Positions 53,901 to 62,695 of a DNA stretch of 64,000 nucleotides are shown piece after piece (position 1 is the first letter of the stretch; every line of letters begins with the position of its first letter). The position numbers were made by a program, and so were the translations under genes. The notes under the pieces are model-generated. The model searched no databases. It was not told the DNA's origin and worked only from the letters and a program-made list of their open reading frames with translations. Origin of the DNA: an uncultured Clostridia bacterium (GTDB lineage: Bacteria > Bacillota > Clostridia > UMGS1883); NCBI GenBank assembly GCA_947629005.1, contig CANRCD010000006.1, forward strand, positions 1 through 64,000, given 5' to 3'.

Positions 53901-55220
53901 TTATTTTCCCAGACAGAAATCCTCGAAAATCTTATCGACTACCTCCTGATTAAGGCTCAAACCCTCAGCCTCTCCGAGAGCGGCGATGGCGTCGGCTATG
54001 TCCACGGCCGCGAGGTCGCTGTAAAAGCCGTCGCCAAGTGAGGCTGCGGCGCGCTCAAGCGCCTCCGCAGCGCGAGTTACGGCCTCGAGTTGGCGGCGGT
54101 TCGCTATCGGAGCCGAGCCCCCGTCCATCAAGCCGAGACGACGAACAATCTCTCCGCGAAGCTCTTCGACGCCAAAGCCGGTTTTCGCGCTGATTTTAAA
54201 ATAATCATCACGCCCGTCGCGCGCAAGGTCGCATTTGTTGGCGGCCTTGATAAGGGCGCAGGGTATGGAGGCGAGAATATCCTCCTCTTCGGGAGTAAGA
54301 GGACGGCCCGCTTCGGTGACGAAAACGCATATATCCGCTTCCTTAATGGAGCTCAGGCTAAGGCGCACACCTATCTCCTCTACGCCGCCGGCCTGACGGA
54401 TACCTGCCGTATCGCCCAACCGCACGGGCACGCCTTCAATGTCGGTCCAAACCTCCACCAAATCTCGGGTGGTACCGGCCTCGGGCGTAACAATGGCCCT
54501 CTCACGGCCGTAAATCGCGTTTAAAAGAGAGCTCTTGCCGGTATTCGGTACTCCGCAAATTACGCAGAATACTCCGTTCCTCAAAGCCTCCCCCCTACGG
54601 AAGCTGCCGCTGAGCCTCCTAAGACGGCCTATCATACCATTGATTTTTTCAGAGAGAGCGCCGCCCGCAAAATCCTCAACGTCATCATCGGGGAAGTCAG
54701 CGGAGACTTGAATGGCCGCGAGCAGCTTCACCAACTCGTCTCTTATTTCATTTATGGGCTTTGATATGCCGCCTTCAAGCCTGTTTACCGCGGCCCAAAG
54801 GGCGCCGTCGGTACGGGCGTCAATTATGTCCTTGACGGCCTCGGCCTGAGTCAGGCTGAGCTTGCCGTTCATAAAGGCACGCTTTGTAAACTCGCCGGGC
54901 TGAGCCAGAACACAGCCGCGGCTGATGAGGGCGTCGATTATGCGATTAACGCCAACCATGCCGCCGTGGCAGCTTATCTCGCACACATTTTCACCGGTAA
55001 ATGAGCGAGGCGCACGGAAAACAGTCACAAGACACTCGTCAATTACGCCGCTTTCGTCCACGGTTTTGCCAAATGTTACGGTGTGGCTTTGCGCCGTGAG
55101 CAGGCTTTTTTTTGAGCGGAACACCTCCGCCGTTAGCTCGACCGCCCTCTCCCCGCTGACACGTATAACGGCAATGCCGCCTCGACCGTAGGGAGTGGAT
55201 AGGGCGCATATAGTTGACAT
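53901..55220 (-). CDS. mnmE: tRNA modification GTPase MnmE
   Basis: A 439-residue protein: N-terminal tetrahydrofolate-binding domain (TICALSTPYGRGGIAVIRVS), helical domain with an inserted Ras-like GTPase (G1 GVPNTGKSSLLNAI near 228, G3 DTAGIRQ, G4-like NKCD), and the C-terminal CLGK box with the conserved Cys. It works with MnmG. It lies between rny and jag, with its own upstream gap of 355 bases and no close partner. Confidence 0.98.
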   Translation of the reverse strand: MSTICALSTPYGRGGIAVIRVSGERAVELTAEVFRSKKSLLTAQSHTVTFGKTVDESGVIDECLVTVFRAPRSFTGENVCEISCHGGMVGVNRIIDALISRGCVLAQPGEFTKRAFMNGKLSLTQAEAVKDIIDARTDGALWAAVNRLEGGISKPINEIRDELVKLLAAIQVSADFPDDDVEDFAGGALSEKINGMIGRLRRLSGSFRRGEALRNGVFCVICGVPNTGKSSLLNAIYGRERAIVTPEAGTTRDLVEVWTDIEGVPVRLGDTAGIRQAGGVEEIGVRLSLSSIKEADICVFVTEAGRPLTPEEEDILASIPCALIKAANKCDLARDGRDDYFKISAKTGFGVEELRGEIVRRLGLMDGGSAPIANRRQLEAVTRAAEALERAAASLGDGFYSDLAAVDIADAIAALGEAEGLSLNQEVVDKIFEDFCLGK

Positions 55221-55575
55221 AATCCCACCTCTTTACTATTGTGCAGAAATTTTAATGGGCGTAAAAAAACTCACTCTGTAACATAACGCGCACGTGGGCC
55301 GACTGAAAAAATCTACAAAACGGCTTTGCCGTTTGCGGGGTCCATATTATCATCGTCCCGCATCATCGTCCCGCCGCGCAGCGGCACAAAACAGACTAAC
55401 TCCTGCGCCGTAAATGTTTTTCGTTCGCTGCTCAAGGGCTTAAAACAATGAAAATCCGCTCGTTAGGGCGGATTTTCTTCATTAATTCAAGCCTTTTACT
55501 TTTTTAATTCAATTTTATTTAAAAAAATACATTCAGCCCACGAACGGTCTGCGCATTTTTTTTACGGCCCGCAAT
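55221..55575. other. 355-base gap between mnmE and jag
   Basis: This gap holds the jag operon terminator (55448-55480), a small hairpin AAACGGC-TTT-GCCGTTT (55318-55334) and a tandem 13-mer (ATCATCGTCCCGC twice near 55350). The mnmE promoter must lie near 55236-55260, but I could not assign a -35. There is no frame with a ribosome site. Confidence 0.6.
55448..55480 (-). terminator. Terminator of the rpmH-jag operon
   Basis: GAAAATCCGC and GCGGATTTTC (55450-55459, 55468-55477) form a perfect 10-bp stem. It lies about 95 bases after the jag stop on the minus strand and ends with T4. Confidence 0.75.
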
Positions 55576-56361
55576 CTATGCGTCCTCTTCGTCAGAAGAG
55601 CTCACCAAGCTCATCTCGGCGGCATAGGCCTCGTAGCTCTCAAATTTCTTGGGCTTTTTTTCCTCATAACCGCTGACGCACTCGTTTTCCTTACGATTAT
55701 AGCGGTACTTGGACTTATAATCGCTGCCGTATTCCTTCTTCTTAGGAGCGATAACAACCCTCCTATTGGGCTCTTCGCCGGTAGAATAGGTATATACGTT
55801 GCGGTATTCCTGCAAAGTGGAGTGAATGATTCTTCTCTCATTGGGATTCATTGGCTCGAGAGTTATGCTGCGGTGAGATCTGGACACAAAGCCCGCCTTG
55901 CTCTTGGCGAGGCGGATAAGGGTCTCCTCCCGCTTTTCGCGGTAATCGCCTACGTTGAGAGAAACACGTATATAGTTTTCCTCGCCCTTATTGGCCATAA
56001 GGCTGGCAAGATATTGAATAGCGTCAAGGTTATCGCCCCTGCGGCCGATAATATAGCCTACGTCGCCCTCATCGCATTCAATGGCGATATCTATTCTTTC
56101 GTCCTCGTAGGAGGAGTTTAGACTTACCTCTACTCCAACCTCCTTCAAAAAGGACTTAATAAAATCCTCCGCGCGGGAAACGGGCGTTTCCTCCAAGGTT
56201 ACCCGAACGCTGGCCTCCACGCTGCCAAGGCCGAAAAGCCCCTTTTTACCTTCGTTGAGAACCTCAATCTGAACCTTGTCGCGAGAGGCTCCCAATTCCT
56301 TAAGCGCCAGTTCAACAGCCTCGTCAATGGTTTTGGCGCTCTTTTCAATAACTCTATTCAT
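55576..56361 (-). CDS. jag: RNA-binding protein Jag/KhpB
   Basis: A 261-residue protein: Jag-N domain (AKTIDEAVELALKELGASRD), KH domain (GYIIGRRGDNLDAIQYLASL near 130) and R3H domain (LEPMNPNERRIIHSTLQEYR near 180). The C-terminal 55 residues are a charged tail. KhpB binds mRNA and sRNA with KhpA and affects cell division and elongation. It follows yidC, as in most Firmicutes. Confidence 0.95.
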   Translation of the reverse strand: MNRVIEKSAKTIDEAVELALKELGASRDKVQIEVLNEGKKGLFGLGSVEASVRVTLEETPVSRAEDFIKSFLKEVGVEVSLNSSYEDERIDIAIECDEGDVGYIIGRRGDNLDAIQYLASLMANKGEENYIRVSLNVGDYREKREETLIRLAKSKAGFVSRSHRSITLEPMNPNERRIIHSTLQEYRNVYTYSTGEEPNRRVVIAPKKKEYGSDYKSKYRYNRKENECVSGYEEKKPKKFESYEAYAAEMSLVSSSDEEDA

Positions 56362-56405
56362 CTCAACACACCGCCATAAAGCGGCGCAACCTTCCTTTCC
56401 GAAAT

Positions 56406-57302
56406 TTAGTTTTTGCTTTTTTCCTTAGATATCTTTTTATTAAGCTTTTTACTGTCATTGAGGGTGAGAGGAATTTCGCTGGGATGCTTTTTCATTATGA
56501 TGTTTATGACAATTTGCTGGGCCACGTTGATTACCGTGCTGGTGAACCAGTAAAGCGACATTCCCACAGGCATGATAAACGTGAAATACGCCGTCATAAC
56601 AGGCATAACAAAAGTCATGGAGTTATTCATGGCAGCTGCCTGATCACCCGCGGCGGAATTTTTAGCCATCATTTTTTTGGTGATTACGGAGCTGAGCACC
56701 GTGGCCGCTACGGCAAGTACGGGTATTATCCATATTTTGATATCGCTCATGTTTTCATTGAGCATTTTTGTCAGGTCAATGCCGAGAAAGTTAAAGTTTA
56801 TCGGCGTTTTTCCAAAGCCCTTTATAGCCTCGGCGGCTCCTGGCATACCGCACACCTTGACCTGATAGGTGAGCCTGCCTACATCCGCGCCGGCGGCCTC
56901 GGCAGCCTTCTTGACGGCCTCCGTCACGGAAGCTATTTGATCCGCCGAAAGCTGAAGGATATACCTTAGAGGATTGTAGACAACGCCGATAAAGCCGAAC
57001 AGCACAAAAAGCCGGACTATCATCGGCAGGCAGCCCGACATAGGATTGACATTATACTTGGTATAAAGCTTCTGCATTTCCGTGTTCAGCTTTTCACGGT
57101 CATTTTTGTACTTATTCTGAAGCTCGGTCATCAGCGGCTGAAGCTGCTGTGTCCGCGCCATGCTCCTCTGACTCATTATCGTCAAAGGAATGGTAAGAAG
57201 ATTTATCAGTACCGTTACGATTACGAGGGTCCAGCCGTAATTTTGAATTGTCTCGTATATCGGTCTGATGAGAAAGGCCAGAGGGCCGGCTAAAAAATAC
57301 AT
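56406..57302 (-). CDS. yidC: Membrane insertase YidC/Oxa1
   Basis: A 298-residue insertase with five expected membrane helices. The family core is seen in NYGWTLVIVTVLINLLTIPL, QRSMARTQQLQPLMTELQNK and NPMSGCLPMIVRLFVLFGFI, and in FTSTVINVAQQIVINIIMKK near the C-terminus. There is no lipobox at the start, unlike many Gram-positive YidC1 proteins. It is co-transcribed with rnpA, yidD and jag. Confidence 0.97.
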   Translation of the reverse strand: MYFLAGPLAFLIRPIYETIQNYGWTLVIVTVLINLLTIPLTIMSQRSMARTQQLQPLMTELQNKYKNDREKLNTEMQKLYTKYNVNPMSGCLPMIVRLFVLFGFIGVVYNPLRYILQLSADQIASVTEAVKKAAEAAGADVGRLTYQVKVCGMPGAAEAIKGFGKTPINFNFLGIDLTKMLNENMSDIKIWIIPVLAVAATVLSSVITKKMMAKNSAAGDQAAAMNNSMTFVMPVMTAYFTFIMPVGMSLYWFTSTVINVAQQIVINIIMKKHPSEIPLTLNDSKKLNKKISKEKSKN

Positions 57303-57338
57303 TGCGTCTTCTCCTTGTGTGGCCCGAAAACAGGATAC

Positions 57339-57560
57339 TTAAGGCACGGGATCATAGCCGCCCCTTGAAAAAGGATGGCAGCGCAGGATCCTCCGCACAG
57401 ACAAATAAAGCCCCTTAAAAGTCCCATACTTCTGAAACGCCTCAAGGGCGTATTCCGAGCAGGTCGGAGTGAATCTACAGCAGGGAAGCTTCAACGGCGA
57501 GATGAACCTCTGATATAATTTTATTAAATAAATAAAAAATCTTTTTATCATTTCGGTCAT
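57339..57560 (-). CDS. yidD: Membrane protein insertion efficiency factor YidD
   Basis: A 73-residue protein with the family pattern [36 protein letters not shown] and [17 protein letters not shown]. It helps YidC insertion. It starts 11 bases after rnpA. Confidence 0.97.
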   Translation of the reverse strand: MTEMIKRFFIYLIKLYQRFISPLKLPCCRFTPTCSEYALEAFQKYGTFKGLYLSVRRILRCHPFSRGGYDPVP

Positions 57561-57571
57561 CTTCGGTCATC

Positions 57572-57913
57572 TCATTCGCCATTTATCAGCCCCGCCCGAA
57601 GGAAGGCTTCGCTGAGGGAAGCCCGTACAGCGCGGAAATCGGCCGCGGCGGCGCTGCTTCGTGCGACGACGACAATATCCATACTTTTACGGACACCGTC
57701 CTCCATAATGCGGTAGCTTTCCCTTATCAGCCGGCGTACGCGGTTACGCACAACCGCCTTGCCCACCTTGGCCGACACCGTCAGCCCCAAGCGGCAGAAC
57801 GGATACGGATTCTGCCTGTAATATACCACCAGACAGCCCGCGGCCACGCTTTTACCGCGGTAATAGAGCCTTTTAAAATCCTTGTTTTCTTTAATAGAAA
57901 CAGTTTTCTTCAT
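57572..57913 (-). CDS. rnpA: Ribonuclease P protein component
   Basis: A 113-residue protein with the RNR motif in AVVRNRVRRLIRESYR near residue 55 and the N-terminal KENKDFKRLYYRGKSV. It is the protein subunit of RNase P. It lies 57 bases downstream of rpmH. Its RNA partner (rnpB) is not in this window. Confidence 0.97.
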   Translation of the reverse strand: MKKTVSIKENKDFKRLYYRGKSVAAGCLVVYYRQNPYPFCRLGLTVSAKVGKAVVRNRVRRLIRESYRIMEDGVRKSMDIVVVARSSAAAADFRAVRASLSEAFLRAGLINGE

Positions 57914-57970
57914 TTTTTAAGCGTTTTTAAGCGGGAAAAAGCCTTTCCGCTAAAGTAAACGGCGTTTACT

Positions 57971-58105
57971 TTATGCGGAAAGTACCTTTCTGCCTCTCCT
58001 GCGGCGTCTTTGAAGAACTTTTCTGCCGTTAGCCGTGCTCATTCTGTTTCTGAAGCCGTGGTCCTTCTTCCTCTTTCTTACATTGGGCTGGTAGGTTCTG
58101 AGCAT
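57971..58105 (-). CDS. rpmH: Ribosomal protein bL34
   Basis: A 44-residue basic protein: [20 protein letters not shown], then [20 protein letters not shown]. This is the standard bL34 sequence and length. The ATG at 58105 follows AAGGAGGTG. It is first in the operon running left from the origin. Confidence 0.98.
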   Translation of the reverse strand: MLRTYQPNVRKRKKDHGFRNRMSTANGRKVLQRRRRRGRKVLSA

Positions 58106-58164
58106 CTTTAGCACCTCCTTAATCATCAAGTGCAAACTCGATTCGTATTTGCTGGCACTGTAAT

Positions 58165-58194
58165 AGTATATATGAACGAACCCCGTTTTGTCAA
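58165..58194 (-). promoter_or_regulatory. rpmH promoter
   Basis: On the minus strand there is TTGACA (58189-58194), an 18-base spacer and TATACT (58165-58170), giving a leader of about 55 bases to rpmH. Confidence 0.75.
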
Positions 58195-58254
58195 TATTTT
58201 TTTAAAAAAAATTCAAATATTTTACTCATAGACGAAAAAAACGTAAATTTGCAC

Positions 58255-58283
58255 TTGAAATTTTTCTTTTAATTTGGTATAAT
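58255..58283 (+). promoter_or_regulatory. dnaA promoter
   Basis: TTGAAA (58255-58260), a 17-base spacer and TATAAT (58278-58283). The leader of about 180 bases to dnaA contains several DnaA-box-like 9-mers, so autoregulation is likely. Confidence 0.75.
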
Positions 58284-58314
58284 TAAAGTATGGGATTTTG
58301 CCCTTTATTTGGAC

Positions 58315-58440
58315 TTTTCCACAGGCTTTTGACCTTGATTTGAAGTTTTCAACATGAATAACCCCTCTTTTATAGGGTTTTGGAAAAGTTTTTAACAAAT
58401 TTTATCAACAGTGATGTTGACAATTTCACTTTTTCAACAG
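58315..58440 (+). other. Cluster of weak DnaA-box-like 9-mers upstream of dnaA
   Basis: TTTTCCACA (58315), TTTTCAACA (58346), TTATCAACA (58402) and TTTTCAACA (58431) all face the same way and each differs from TTATCCACA at one or two bases. TCAACAGTGATGTTGA around 58405-58420 is an inverted repeat. The gap rpmH-dnaA is AT-rich with no gene. It may be part of a two-part oriC, as in Bacillus. Confidence 0.5.
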
Positions 58441-58464
58441 CCATATTTTTTTAGGAGAATTTCA

Positions 58465-59781
58465 ATGCTTACCAATGATTTGAACGAAATATGGGGAAAG
58501 GTTCTCCCCATAATCCAAGACGAATGTACCGCGGTGGCCTTCAACGCGTGGATAAAAAAGCTTTCTCCCATAAGCTTGAAGGAAGGTACTCTTTCCCTTT
58601 CGATTGACAACGAAATAAACAAAAACCTCATTTCCCGCCGCTACGGCGAGCTGATAAGGCAGTCCTTCAAGCTGGTTACGGGAGAATATCCGCAGCTGCG
58701 CATACTCGTCCACTCACAGTTGGAGGATGAAAAAGAACAAAAACGCGAGCCGCAGAACAAGTACGACAAATACACGTTTGAAAACTTTGTCGTAGGCGGC
58801 AGCAATCAGATGGCCCACGCGGTGTGCGTGGCGGTGGCGGACCAGCCCGCCGACGTGCAGTACAACCCGCTTTTCATCTACGGAGGAGTGGGACTGGGAA
58901 AGACGCACCTTATCCACGCGATTAAAAATTACATAAACGAAAACGACCCAGAAATAAAGATTGCGCTCGTCACATCGGAGAATTTCACAAACGAAATGGT
59001 GGAGGCCATAAGGGAAAACCGTTCGCCGGAGTTCCGCGAGAAATACCGCAAGCTGGACGTGCTGCTGATAGACGACATACAGTTTATAGCCGGAAAGAAA
59101 AGCATCGAGGAAGAGTTTTTCAACACCTTCAATGTCCTGCACGAATCCAACAAGCAGATAGTTATCACCAGCGACCGTCCTCCCGAAGAAATAAAAACCC
59201 TTGAGGAAAGGCTGATTTCCCGCTTTAAATGGGGGCTCCAGTGCGATATTCAGCCGCCTGACTTCGACACAAAGCTGGCCATACTAAAAAACAAGGCCAA
59301 GGAAATGAACCTGACCATAGACGACCAAATACTTTACCGAATCTGCGAGGTGGCTAACTCCAATATACGTGAGCTCGAGGGCGCGCTTAATAAAATAATG
59401 GCCTACAAAAGCCTCGTAAACCGCGAAATAACTCCAGAGCTTGCCGAGGAGGCATTAAAGGAGTTCGGCCCGAAAGATAAAACCGCGATAACGCCGGAAT
59501 TTATAATCGAGCAGTGCTCAAAGGCGCTGGGAGTTTCCGTGCAGGAGCTTTACGGCGACAACCGCAAGAAGGAAATATCAAGCGCGAGAAAAGTGACGAT
59601 GTTTATAATAAGGGAAATACTCGGCACCTCCTTCCCAAAAATAGGAGCCCTGTTCGGCAAGGATCACTCAACCGCAATGTACGCAATAAAAAGCGTTGAA
59701 ACTCAGATAGCCGATGACCCAAGGTTAAAGATGAACATAAGCGATATTATAAAGGATATAAAAAACGAACACAACCAATAG
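58465..59781 (+). CDS. dnaA: Replication initiator DnaA
   Basis: A 438-residue protein: domain I (about 1-90), short linker, AAA+ domain with Walker A GGVGLGKTHLIHAI near 148 and Walker B LLIDDIQFIAGK near 210, and the DNA-binding domain with the signature KDHSTAMYAI near 398. The ATG at 58465 follows TTAGGAG. It opens and loads helicase at oriC. Confidence 0.99.
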   Translation: MLTNDLNEIWGKVLPIIQDECTAVAFNAWIKKLSPISLKEGTLSLSIDNEINKNLISRRYGELIRQSFKLVTGEYPQLRILVHSQLEDEKEQKREPQNKYDKYTFENFVVGGSNQMAHAVCVAVADQPADVQYNPLFIYGGVGLGKTHLIHAIKNYINENDPEIKIALVTSENFTNEMVEAIRENRSPEFREKYRKLDVLLIDDIQFIAGKKSIEEEFFNTFNVLHESNKQIVITSDRPPEEIKTLEERLISRFKWGLQCDIQPPDFDTKLAILKNKAKEMNLTIDDQILYRICEVANSNIRELEGALNKIMAYKSLVNREITPELAEEALKEFGPKDKTAITPEFIIEQCSKALGVSVQELYGDNRKKEISSARKVTMFIIREILGTSFPKIGALFGKDHSTAMYAIKSVETQIADDPRLKMNISDIIKDIKNEHNQ

Positions 59782-59977
59782 TCAACAGTTTATCCTGTTG
59801 ATTCCACACGGCTGAGGAAAAGATTTTATTAATGATTCAACATATAGTTGGGGCGTAACCTGTCCTCTCAGCCCGCATAAATACGGACAAGCCGGTTCAT
59901 TCCACATTTCTCACGGATACTAATACTACTAAAAATATTAATTAATTTATTTTTTCTTAAAAAGAAGGTGCAAGATA
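59782..59977. other. dnaA-dnaN gap: likely oriC with unwinding element
   Basis: It contains several TTCCACA/TTCAACA cores (GTTGATTCCACA near 59797, GATTCAACA near 59836, CATTCCACA near 59900) and then a run of A/T (about 59930-59965, TAATTAATTTATTTTTTC) just before the dnaN ribosome site. This order, boxes then AT-rich tract, fits a DNA unwinding element. No strict TTATCCACA is present. Confidence 0.55.
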
Positions 59978-61084
59978 ATGAAGTTCTACTGCGATACCGA
60001 TAAACTTAATTCTGCGTTGACGCTTGTTTCAAAAGCCGTGGAAACAAATGCCGTGGCCCCTCACCTTGAAGGCGTGCTGCTTTCGGTTAAGGGGGGAACG
60101 CTTACGCTCAAGGGAAACAATATGGAAACCGGAATCGAAACCGCCATACCGTCAAACGTGGCCGATGAGGGCTCGGTGGTTATCAATTGCCGTATGCTCT
60201 CGGATATAATAAAAAGACTTCCGAACGATGTGGCCGAATTTTCGGTGAACGAAAAAAACAACATTTCCATAAGCTGCCTTAATTCAGACTATGTGGTAGC
60301 AGGCCTGCCGGCGGAGGAATATCCCGACATACCCGAAATCGAGAAGGAATGTGAGATAAAAATCAACTCCGGCGTTTTGAGGGACATGATAAACAAAACA
60401 ATTTTTGCCGTCAGCACAAACCCCGACGAGGTCAGAAAGGTGCTTAAAGGCTCTCTTTTTGAGATGACAGGCGATGAGCTGACCATCGTTTCAGTCGATC
60501 TTGTGAGACTGGCGCTTATAAAAAAGACCGCTGAAAGCTCCGTCGAGGGAACGGTGAAGTTTATAGTGCCCGGCAAAACATTGAATGACCTGAAGGGTAT
60601 GCTGAAAAACGACGAGGAGACAGTTACGCTCTCGGTGGGGAAAAATCAAGTGCTTTTTGAATGTTCCGGCTTCAAAATGACTACGAGGCTCATAGACGGG
60701 GAATATTTCTCATATAAGCAGATAATTCCAAAGCAGTTCAAATTTAATCTTACCGCCACCGGCCGCGATTTTATCAAGGCCATAGAAAGAGTGGAGCCCA
60801 TTATCGACGACGTGACGAAGAATCCTATACGCCTTACCTTCGCCGACGGTAAAATCAAGGTGAAGTGCGAGACCCAGCTCGGACGCGTGAACGACATGGT
60901 GGAGTGCGGCTACAGCGACGAGGAAATGACCATAGGCTTTAACTACCGTTATATCCACGACGCGGCAATCCGCTGCGAGGATGAAAAAATAGAATTCAAA
61001 ATCATTTCTCCCCTTAATCCCATTATAGTAGACTGTCCGGAGGATGAATCCTATTTATTTATGGTGCTGCCGGTACGGCTTTGA
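59978..61084 (+). CDS. dnaN: DNA polymerase III beta clamp
   Basis: A 368-residue three-domain clamp. It starts MKFYCDTDKLNSALTLVSKA, with the conserved GLPAEEYPDIP and, at the end, ILPVR-type VLPVRL. Its length equals the family norm. It lies downstream of dnaA in the usual order and probably shares its transcript. Confidence 0.99.
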   Translation: MKFYCDTDKLNSALTLVSKAVETNAVAPHLEGVLLSVKGGTLTLKGNNMETGIETAIPSNVADEGSVVINCRMLSDIIKRLPNDVAEFSVNEKNNISISCLNSDYVVAGLPAEEYPDIPEIEKECEIKINSGVLRDMINKTIFAVSTNPDEVRKVLKGSLFEMTGDELTIVSVDLVRLALIKKTAESSVEGTVKFIVPGKTLNDLKGMLKNDEETVTLSVGKNQVLFECSGFKMTTRLIDGEYFSYKQIIPKQFKFNLTATGRDFIKAIERVEPIIDDVTKNPIRLTFADGKIKVKCETQLGRVNDMVECGYSDEEMTIGFNYRYIHDAAIRCEDEKIEFKIISPLNPIIVDCPEDESYLFMVLPVRL

Positions 61085-61103
61085 TGAAAGAGAGTGAGTT
61101 CCC

Positions 61104-61316
61104 GTGAAAAAGGTTGAAATTTCAACAGAGCTCATAAAGCTGGATTCCGCCATAAAGCTTTCCGGCGCGGCCGCCATGGGCAGCGACGCCAAGCGCATGG
61201 TTCAGAGCGGCCTTGTGGCCGTAAACGGCGAGCGTGAGACGCGGCGCGGAAGAAAGCTCTATCCCGGCGACATATTCAGCCTCGGCGGCGAGGACTATGT
61301 GATAGAAAAGCTATGA
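61104..61316 (+). CDS. yaaA: S4-domain RNA-binding protein YaaA
   Basis: A 70-residue S4-like protein (LIKLDSAIKLSGAAAMGSDA, then VQSGLVAVNGERETRRGRKL). It matches YaaA/RlbA of B. subtilis, linked to ribosome assembly, and lies between dnaN and recF as there. It overlaps recF by four bases. Confidence 0.95.
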   Translation: MKKVEISTELIKLDSAIKLSGAAAMGSDAKRMVQSGLVAVNGERETRRGRKLYPGDIFSLGGEDYVIEKL

Positions 61317-62413
61317 GGGTAGACAGGCTGGTTTTGAAAAATTTCCGCAATTATGAGGATGAAACCCTCGATTTTACAGACGGAGTCAATATCATATACG
61401 GAAAAAACGGCATGGGAAAGACAAACGCTCTTGAGGCCATATACTATTTTTCTCAGGGACGAGGCTTCCGCGGAGGGTCGAGGGAGGCTGTCCGGAACGG
61501 CTGCGACAGCGCCGTTATCAGGCTGTTCTTTAACTCCGGCGGGAGAGTGCAGGAGGGCGCCGTATACTTTGACGGCAGGCAGAAAAAAATTACCATAAAC
61601 GATATAGAGCTTAAAAAGACCAGCCAGCTTGTGGGCAGGTTCGGGTGCGTGCTTTTTACTCCCGACGAGATGAATCTCGTAAAGGGAGCGCCCGAGGTAC
61701 GCCGCCGCTTTCTGGACAGCGCCATAATCCCGCTCAAGCCGGCGTACCTTCCGCTGCTTTTAAGGTATAATCTTATCTTAAAGCAGAAGATAAGCTTGCT
61801 TCGCGCGGAAAAATATTCCATGCTTCCTATTTTCAACCAGCAGCTTGCCGAGGCGGGCTCGCGTATTATACTCACAAGACGGGGCTACGTTGAAAGGATA
61901 AGAAGCTTCGCGGCCGAAGCCCAGACCGATATATCTTCCGGCGCGGAAAGGCTCTATATGAGCTACAGTTCCGGCGTGCGAGGGGAGGGAGGTCTTGAGG
62001 GAATAAGGGAGGCCTTTCTCAAAAAGCTCGCCGAACTGGAGGAAAGTGAAAAGGAAAATAAAATTTGCTTCGTTGGGCCCCACCGAGACGATTTGATATT
62101 CAGAATAAACGGAAAAAGCGCCCGTTCCTTCGCCAGTCAGGGCCAGCAGCGGAGCGTTGTCGTGTGCATGAAATGCGCTCAGATGGAGCTGCTGCGCGAG
62201 GAGACCGGCGAATATCCCGTGCTGCTGCTCGATGACATCATGAGCGAGCTTGACCGCGGCCGAAGGGAATTTTTAATCGAAAGGATAAAGGGAAAACAGG
62301 TCATTATTACCTGCACCGAGCCCGACGGCAGCGGAGCCGAAAACCTAATACGCATAGAAAACGGCAGAGTGGCCGAAAAAACGGTGGCTTCGCCCGAAAA
62401 GCATGGTGAGTAG
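61313..62413 (+). CDS. recF: DNA repair protein RecF
   Basis: A 366-residue SMC-like ATPase with Walker A GKNGMGKTNALEAIYYFSQG near residue 31, signature FASQGQQRSVVVCMK near 275 and Walker B VLLLDDIMSELD near 305. RecF helps load RecA at gaps with RecO and RecR; recO lies at 18316. The stop overlaps the next gene's upstream region. Confidence 0.98.
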   Translation: MRVDRLVLKNFRNYEDETLDFTDGVNIIYGKNGMGKTNALEAIYYFSQGRGFRGGSREAVRNGCDSAVIRLFFNSGGRVQEGAVYFDGRQKKITINDIELKKTSQLVGRFGCVLFTPDEMNLVKGAPEVRRRFLDSAIIPLKPAYLPLLLRYNLILKQKISLLRAEKYSMLPIFNQQLAEAGSRIILTRRGYVERIRSFAAEAQTDISSGAERLYMSYSSGVRGEGGLEGIREAFLKKLAELEESEKENKICFVGPHRDDLIFRINGKSARSFASQGQQRSVVVCMKCAQMELLREETGEYPVLLLDDIMSELDRGRREFLIERIKGKQVIITCTEPDGSGAENLIRIENGRVAEKTVASPEKHGE

Positions 62414-62414
62414 A

Positions 62415-62660
62415 ATGTATCTTCATCTCGGCGGCGGAAAAGTGGTTAGATCAACTGAAATTGTGGCAATACTTGACCTTGAGACCACCTCCGTCAGCAA
62501 AAAAACCCGTGAGTTTCTCAAAATAAACGAAAAAAAAGGGATTATGGAAAATATCTGTGAAGACGTGCCTAAATCATATATTATATGCGGCTGCGGCGAA
62601 GATATGAAAATTTACATTTCCCAGCTTTCGTCGTCGACGCTGCTTAAAAGAACAGAATAG
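62415..62660 (+). CDS. remB: Extracellular matrix regulator RemB (DUF370)
   Basis: An 81-residue protein of the DUF370/RemA-RemB family: MYLHLGGGKVVRSTEIVAIL, then KIYISQLSSSTLLKR at the end. In Bacillus the gene between recF and gyrB is remB (yaaB). I chose the ATG at 62415 to fit the family start; an ATG at 62403 overlaps recF and adds four residues. It is probably a DNA-binding regulator. Confidence 0.9.
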   Translation: MYLHLGGGKVVRSTEIVAILDLETTSVSKKTREFLKINEKKGIMENICEDVPKSYIICGCGEDMKIYISQLSSSTLLKRTE

Positions 62661-62695
62661 AAACGGCTCGTTTCAGCCGGAAAGGATGATAAATT

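Noticed and set aside
54465-54485. GGTGGTACCGG, like a T-box antiterminator core
   Set aside because: It lies inside the mnmE coding region, not in a leader, and no specifier stem or terminator is near.
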